The position numbers and the translations under genes were made by a program. Below are positions 4,225 through 5,995 of a stretch of DNA of 5,995 bases, one piece after another. Under the pieces are notes generated by a model. It had not been told where the DNA came from and searched no databases. It worked only from the letters and a program-made list of their open reading frames with translations. Position 1 is the stretch's first letter. Each line of letters starts with the position of its first letter. This DNA is from Candidatus Hebobacteria bacterium (GTDB taxonomy: Bacteria; Armatimonadota; Hebobacteria; Hebobacterales; Hebobacteraceae): assembly GCA_029821235.1 (NCBI GenBank), contig JALGTT010000141.1:1-5995 (forward strand), in the 5' to 3' direction.

Positions 4225-5543
4225 CGGCTGCCGGGGCCCGCGCGCCCTACTTGGCGCTCCCGCCCCTCCGCCTCCTTCCCTTGAATTGCGGCAGGTACTT
4301 CGCGTGGGCGGCGAGCAGTTCGTCGAGCATCGCCCTCGCTCCCTCGAAGTTGTTTACCAGGGGATCCGTAGTCGCCGGTGACCGCCGCCTCCACGATCAG
4401 TTCCTGGTTGGACACGTGCCGGTCGAGCACGGAGCGGACGGCCTCCGGCAGCGGGCCGGAGGCGATGGGGTGCACCCCCGCGGCATCCGCGATCGCGGGC
4501 GTCTCCACCACCACGTCCAGCGGCAGGTTCTCGACCTGCCCGTGGTTGGGCAGATTGGCCATGAACCGATACGGGCGGTTGGTCTCCATCGCCATGATGA
4601 TGGGGACGATGGGCTCGTCCCCCAGCGACAACTCCGGCAGCCCCTTTCCCTTCACCATGTCCAGCCAGCGCTTCCGCCTCTGCTTCATGGCGGCAAAACG
4701 GTCCTTGACCGTAACCATCTGGTCGAGGAATCCGTAGCGCTCCCCATAGCCGGACTCCGGGGTGAGAAAGTGGGGGAAGAACTCCGACAGGTGGCGTCCA
4801 TTCCAGATGGGCATGTAGCCGAAAACCTCGAACAGGAGAGGGGCCACGATGTCCTTCCGCGGGTATCCCTCCTTGCGCCACTTGCGCCTGATCATCTCCA
4901 GGCCGTCGCGCCCCTTGATGCCCAGTTCCAGCACCCACACACAGTGGTTGATGCCGGCCACCGTGAAGGTCAGATCCTCGTCGCGCACCTTGAACTCTTT
5001 CTTCACCCAATTGAGGAACCCGTAGACCTCGTGGCACAGCCCCACACAGCGGATGCTCGTCTCCCGCCACACGGAGCGGGTGAGGGTGGTCATGGGGTTG
5101 GTGACGTTCAGCAGCCACGCCTCCGGGCACAGTTCCTCCATGTCCCGCGCGATGTCCACCATCACCGGGATGTTGCGCAGCGCGCGGCTCATCCCGCCGG
5201 GCCCCACGGTGTCGGCGATGGTCTGGCGGCAGCCGTACTTGTCCGGAATCTCCATGTCCAGCCGCCACGCCTCCAGCCCGCCGGTGGAGATCGCCAGCAC
5301 CACGTAGTCGGCCCCCTTCAGTGCCGTCCGCCGGTCGTGCTCCACCTCCACCGCGATGGAGGCGCCCACCTTCTCCTTCAGCAGTTGCGCGATTCGGAGG
5401 TTGTTCCTCGCCGCCTGCCGGCTGATATCATGCAGGACCAGGGTGCTGTCCTTGAGTTCGGGGGTGACGATGAAATCCCGAATGATCTGCGGGCCCCAGT
5501 TGAAGCTCCCGCCGCCGATGAAGACAATTCTGCGCTTCGCCAT
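4221..5543 (-). CDS. GH4 family NAD-dependent alpha-glycosidase (AglA/LplD/MelA-like), frameshifted near the C-terminus
   Basis: As read, 440 residues. GH4 enzymes hydrolyse glycosides by a redox-elimination mechanism using NAD and a divalent metal. Visible features are the Rossmann nucleotide-binding loop GGGSFNWGP (10-18), DTVGPGGMSRALRNIP (111-126), NVTNPM (146-151), metal ligand Cys170 in VGLCHEVYG, metal ligand His200 in VAGINHCVW, and the C-terminal-domain segment NLPNHGQVENLPLDVVVETPA (330-350) with GVHPI. The unphosphorylated or phosphorylated substrate and the sugar cannot be assigned. The ATG at 5543 is preferred over the frame reaching 5681, because GAGGTG (5557-5552) lies eight bases upstream and MAKRRIVFIGGG is the expected start. 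After Tyr392 the frame breaks: the remaining 48 residues are Arg/Gly-rich and unlike GH4, while the expected tail is in another frame. NAD and metal residues are intact, so activity could partly survive. It is first in an operon with the UroD-like gene. Confidence 0.85.
   Translation of the reverse strand: MAKRRIVFIGGGSFNWGPQIIRDFIVTPELKDSTLVLHDISRQAARNNLRIAQLLKEKVGASIAVEVEHDRRTALKGADYVVLAISTGGLEAWRLDMEIPDKYGCRQTIADTVGPGGMSRALRNIPVMVDIARDMEELCPEAWLLNVTNPMTTLTRSVWRETSIRCVGLCHEVYGFLNWVKKEFKVRDEDLTFTVAGINHCVWVLELGIKGRDGLEMIRRKWRKEGYPRKDIVAPLLFEVFGYMPIWNGRHLSEFFPHFLTPESGYGERYGFLDQMVTVKDRFAAMKQRRKRWLDMVKGKGLPELSLGDEPIVPIIMAMETNRPYRFMANLPNHGQVENLPLDVVVETPAIADAAGVHPIASGPLPEAVRSVLDRHVSNQELIVEAAVTGDYGSPGKQLRGSEGDARRTARRPREVPAAIQGKEAEGRERQVGRAGPGSR
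4247..4366 (-). pseudogene. Displaced C-terminal tail of the GH4 gene (out of frame)
   Basis: Read in the frame starting with GAT at 4366, the minus strand encodes DPLVNNFEGARAMLDELLAA followed by HAKYLPQF, a short basic stretch and TAG at 4249-4247. This is the usual GH4 C-terminal helix (a DP motif, then a long helix ending in H-x-x-Y-L-P-x-F). The annotated frame stops matching at TGDY (4368-4370); one base (4367) separates it from this segment. In relatives about ten residues lie between TGD and DP, whereas only one remains here, so a deletion of roughly 26 bases fits better than a single-base slip. The ancestral stop would leave 22 bases before the UroD-like ATG. Confidence 0.75.
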
Positions 5544-5629
5544 TACCTGTTCACCTCTGTGCCCGTGGGGGCGGATTCGGGCGCGGGCTTCGCCGCGGCG
5601 GTGCGGAGTCCTCTCCACATTGTCGCCGG

Positions 5630-5659
5630 TTGTCCCTGGGAAGAGTAATCTGCTAGAAT
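5630..5659 (+). promoter_or_regulatory. Promoter for the small membrane-protein gene
   Basis: TTGTCC (5630-5635, four of six matches) and TAGAAT (5654-5659, five of six) are 18 bases apart, with TGC directly before the -10 giving an extended -10 (TGCTAGAAT). Transcription would begin near 5666, leaving a leader of about 43 nt with GAGAGGG (5693-5699) ten bases before the GTG start. It lies in the 166-bp gap between the divergent GH4 and membrane-protein genes; no equally good promoter is seen for GH4 on the other strand. Confidence 0.65.
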
Positions 5660-5709
5660 CCGGCCGGGGAAGGTGGCACACTTCGGGGGAATGAGAGGGC
5701 TATCCGCTT

Positions 5710-5982
5710 GTGAAACGCAACGGCAGGAAAATCGGGTTGGCGTTGTTCTGCATCGGCATCACCGCGCTGGTGGTGGTATTCGTGCTGGCGGCGGTCGCCT
5801 TCGCGCGGGTGCCCGCACAGATCGAGGATCCCGACCTGGTCGCCCAGCGGGGTGTGGCCGGCATTCTCGCGGCCGCGGCGGTGAAGGCGCTCTTTCTGCT
5901 GGTGATGACCTACGCGGCCTCCCTGGTGGCCTCGAAGGGAATCGAACTCAGCCACGCCGGCCGTGACGAAGGTGGGCGATGA
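5710..5982 (+). CDS. Small two-helix membrane protein of unknown function
   Basis: I do not recognise the family. The 90-residue product has a basic N-terminus (MKRNGRK), a hydrophobic segment at about 8-32, a short acidic loop (QIEDPDLVAQRG, about 37-48) and a second hydrophobic segment at about 49-74, then a hydrophilic tail. The positive-inside rule predicts both ends in the cytoplasm with the acidic loop outside. The GTG start at 5710 is supported by GAGAGGG (5693-5699) and the upstream promoter, and the N-terminus reads as a natural membrane-protein start. The stop codon overlaps the next gene's ATG in the string ATGA, so the two are probably translated together. The reverse-strand open frame over the same region lacks any sensible protein features. 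It could be an accessory subunit of whatever the downstream gene encodes. Confidence 0.7.
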   Translation: MKRNGRKIGLALFCIGITALVVVFVLAAVAFARVPAQIEDPDLVAQRGVAGILAAAAVKALFLLVMTYAASLVASKGIELSHAGRDEGGR

Positions 5983-5995
5983 GCAAGTTGCTGGT
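5979..5995 (+). CDS. Start of a gene running off the right edge (partial)
   Basis: ATG at 5979-5981 overlaps the TGA (5980-5982) of the membrane-protein gene; the visible residues are MSKLL followed by an incomplete codon (GT). AAGGTG (5969-5974) lies four bases upstream. The overlap indicates the same operon as the small membrane protein. Five residues cannot identify it. Confidence 0.55.

Noticed and set aside
3235..4284. Long plus-strand open frame (349 codons) opposite the UroD-like gene
   Set aside because: The product is an antisense shadow (His/Gly/Val-rich, no motif), while the minus strand carries ordered UroD-family motifs.
4340..4380. Programmed ribosomal frameshift in the GH4 gene
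   Set aside because: No slippery heptamer is evident and about nine codons expected by the family are missing, so a deletion explains the break better.
4251..5648. Plus-strand open frame of 465 codons opposite the GH4 gene
   Set aside because: It is longer than the real gene's frame but encodes a low-complexity His/Arg/Gln-rich product; the minus strand has the NAD, Cys170 and His200 GH4 motifs.
5544..5681. N-terminal extension of the GH4 frame by 46 residues
   Set aside because: The added sequence is unlike GH4, and a good GAGGTG ribosome binding site lies eight bases before the ATG at 5543.
5653..5955. Minus-strand open frame of 100 codons opposite the small membrane protein
   Set aside because: It is a His/Arg/Gln-rich product without motifs, overlapping the plus-strand promoter and a gene with coherent transmembrane segments.

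Overview
The window is GC-rich bacterial DNA, roughly two thirds G+C by eye. It holds four full-length genes, one small membrane-protein gene, and fragments of genes at both edges. The mix of a GH4 glycosidase, a xylose-isomerase-like TIM-barrel protein and a non-canonical UroD-family protein, together with hairpin-rich intergenic DNA, resembles environmental carbohydrate-degrading lineages such as Armatimonadota or Planctomycetota-like bacteria. That placement is inference only; nothing here fixes the phylum.

Layout, left to right. (1) Positions 1-109, minus strand: a consensus sigma70 promoter and the first 17 codons of a gene that runs off the left edge, probably tRNA-guanine transglycosylase (tgt). 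(2) 110-430: no gene. This stretch holds two short hairpin repeats, two further stem-loops and a strong intrinsic terminator for the next gene. (3) 431-1282, minus: a sugar phosphate isomerase/epimerase. (4) 1396-2751, plus: an RlmD/TrmA-type RNA uracil-C5 methyltransferase with TRAM domain, Fe-S cysteines and a complete catalytic set, divergent from gene 3. (5) 2752-3159: 408 bp without a gene, between convergent genes. It is packed with palindromes, including several hairpins headed by GTAG or GTGG. (6) 3160-4224 and 4221-5543, minus: a two-gene operon of a GH4 NAD-dependent glycosidase followed by a UroD-family protein. (7) 5630-5995, plus: a promoter, a 90-residue two-helix membrane protein, and the start of a translationally coupled downstream gene.

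Functionally there are two RNA-modification genes (tgt fragment, rlmD) and a set of sugar-metabolism genes (epimerase, GH4, UroD-like). The GH4/UroD pair is the most interesting association, because the UroD-like protein lacks the hallmarks of haem biosynthesis and may act on a product of carbohydrate turnover.

The two strongest observations are these. First, the GH4 gene carries a frameshift near 4367: the expected C-terminal tail is intact in another frame, and about nine codons seem to be missing at the junction. Second, hairpins with a 5' GTAG/GTGG head recur in both non-coding stretches, the architecture of REP elements mobilised by RAYT transposases. I see no CRISPR array, phage gene, insertion sequence, tRNA or rRNA, and nothing I could defend as a wholly new multi-gene system.
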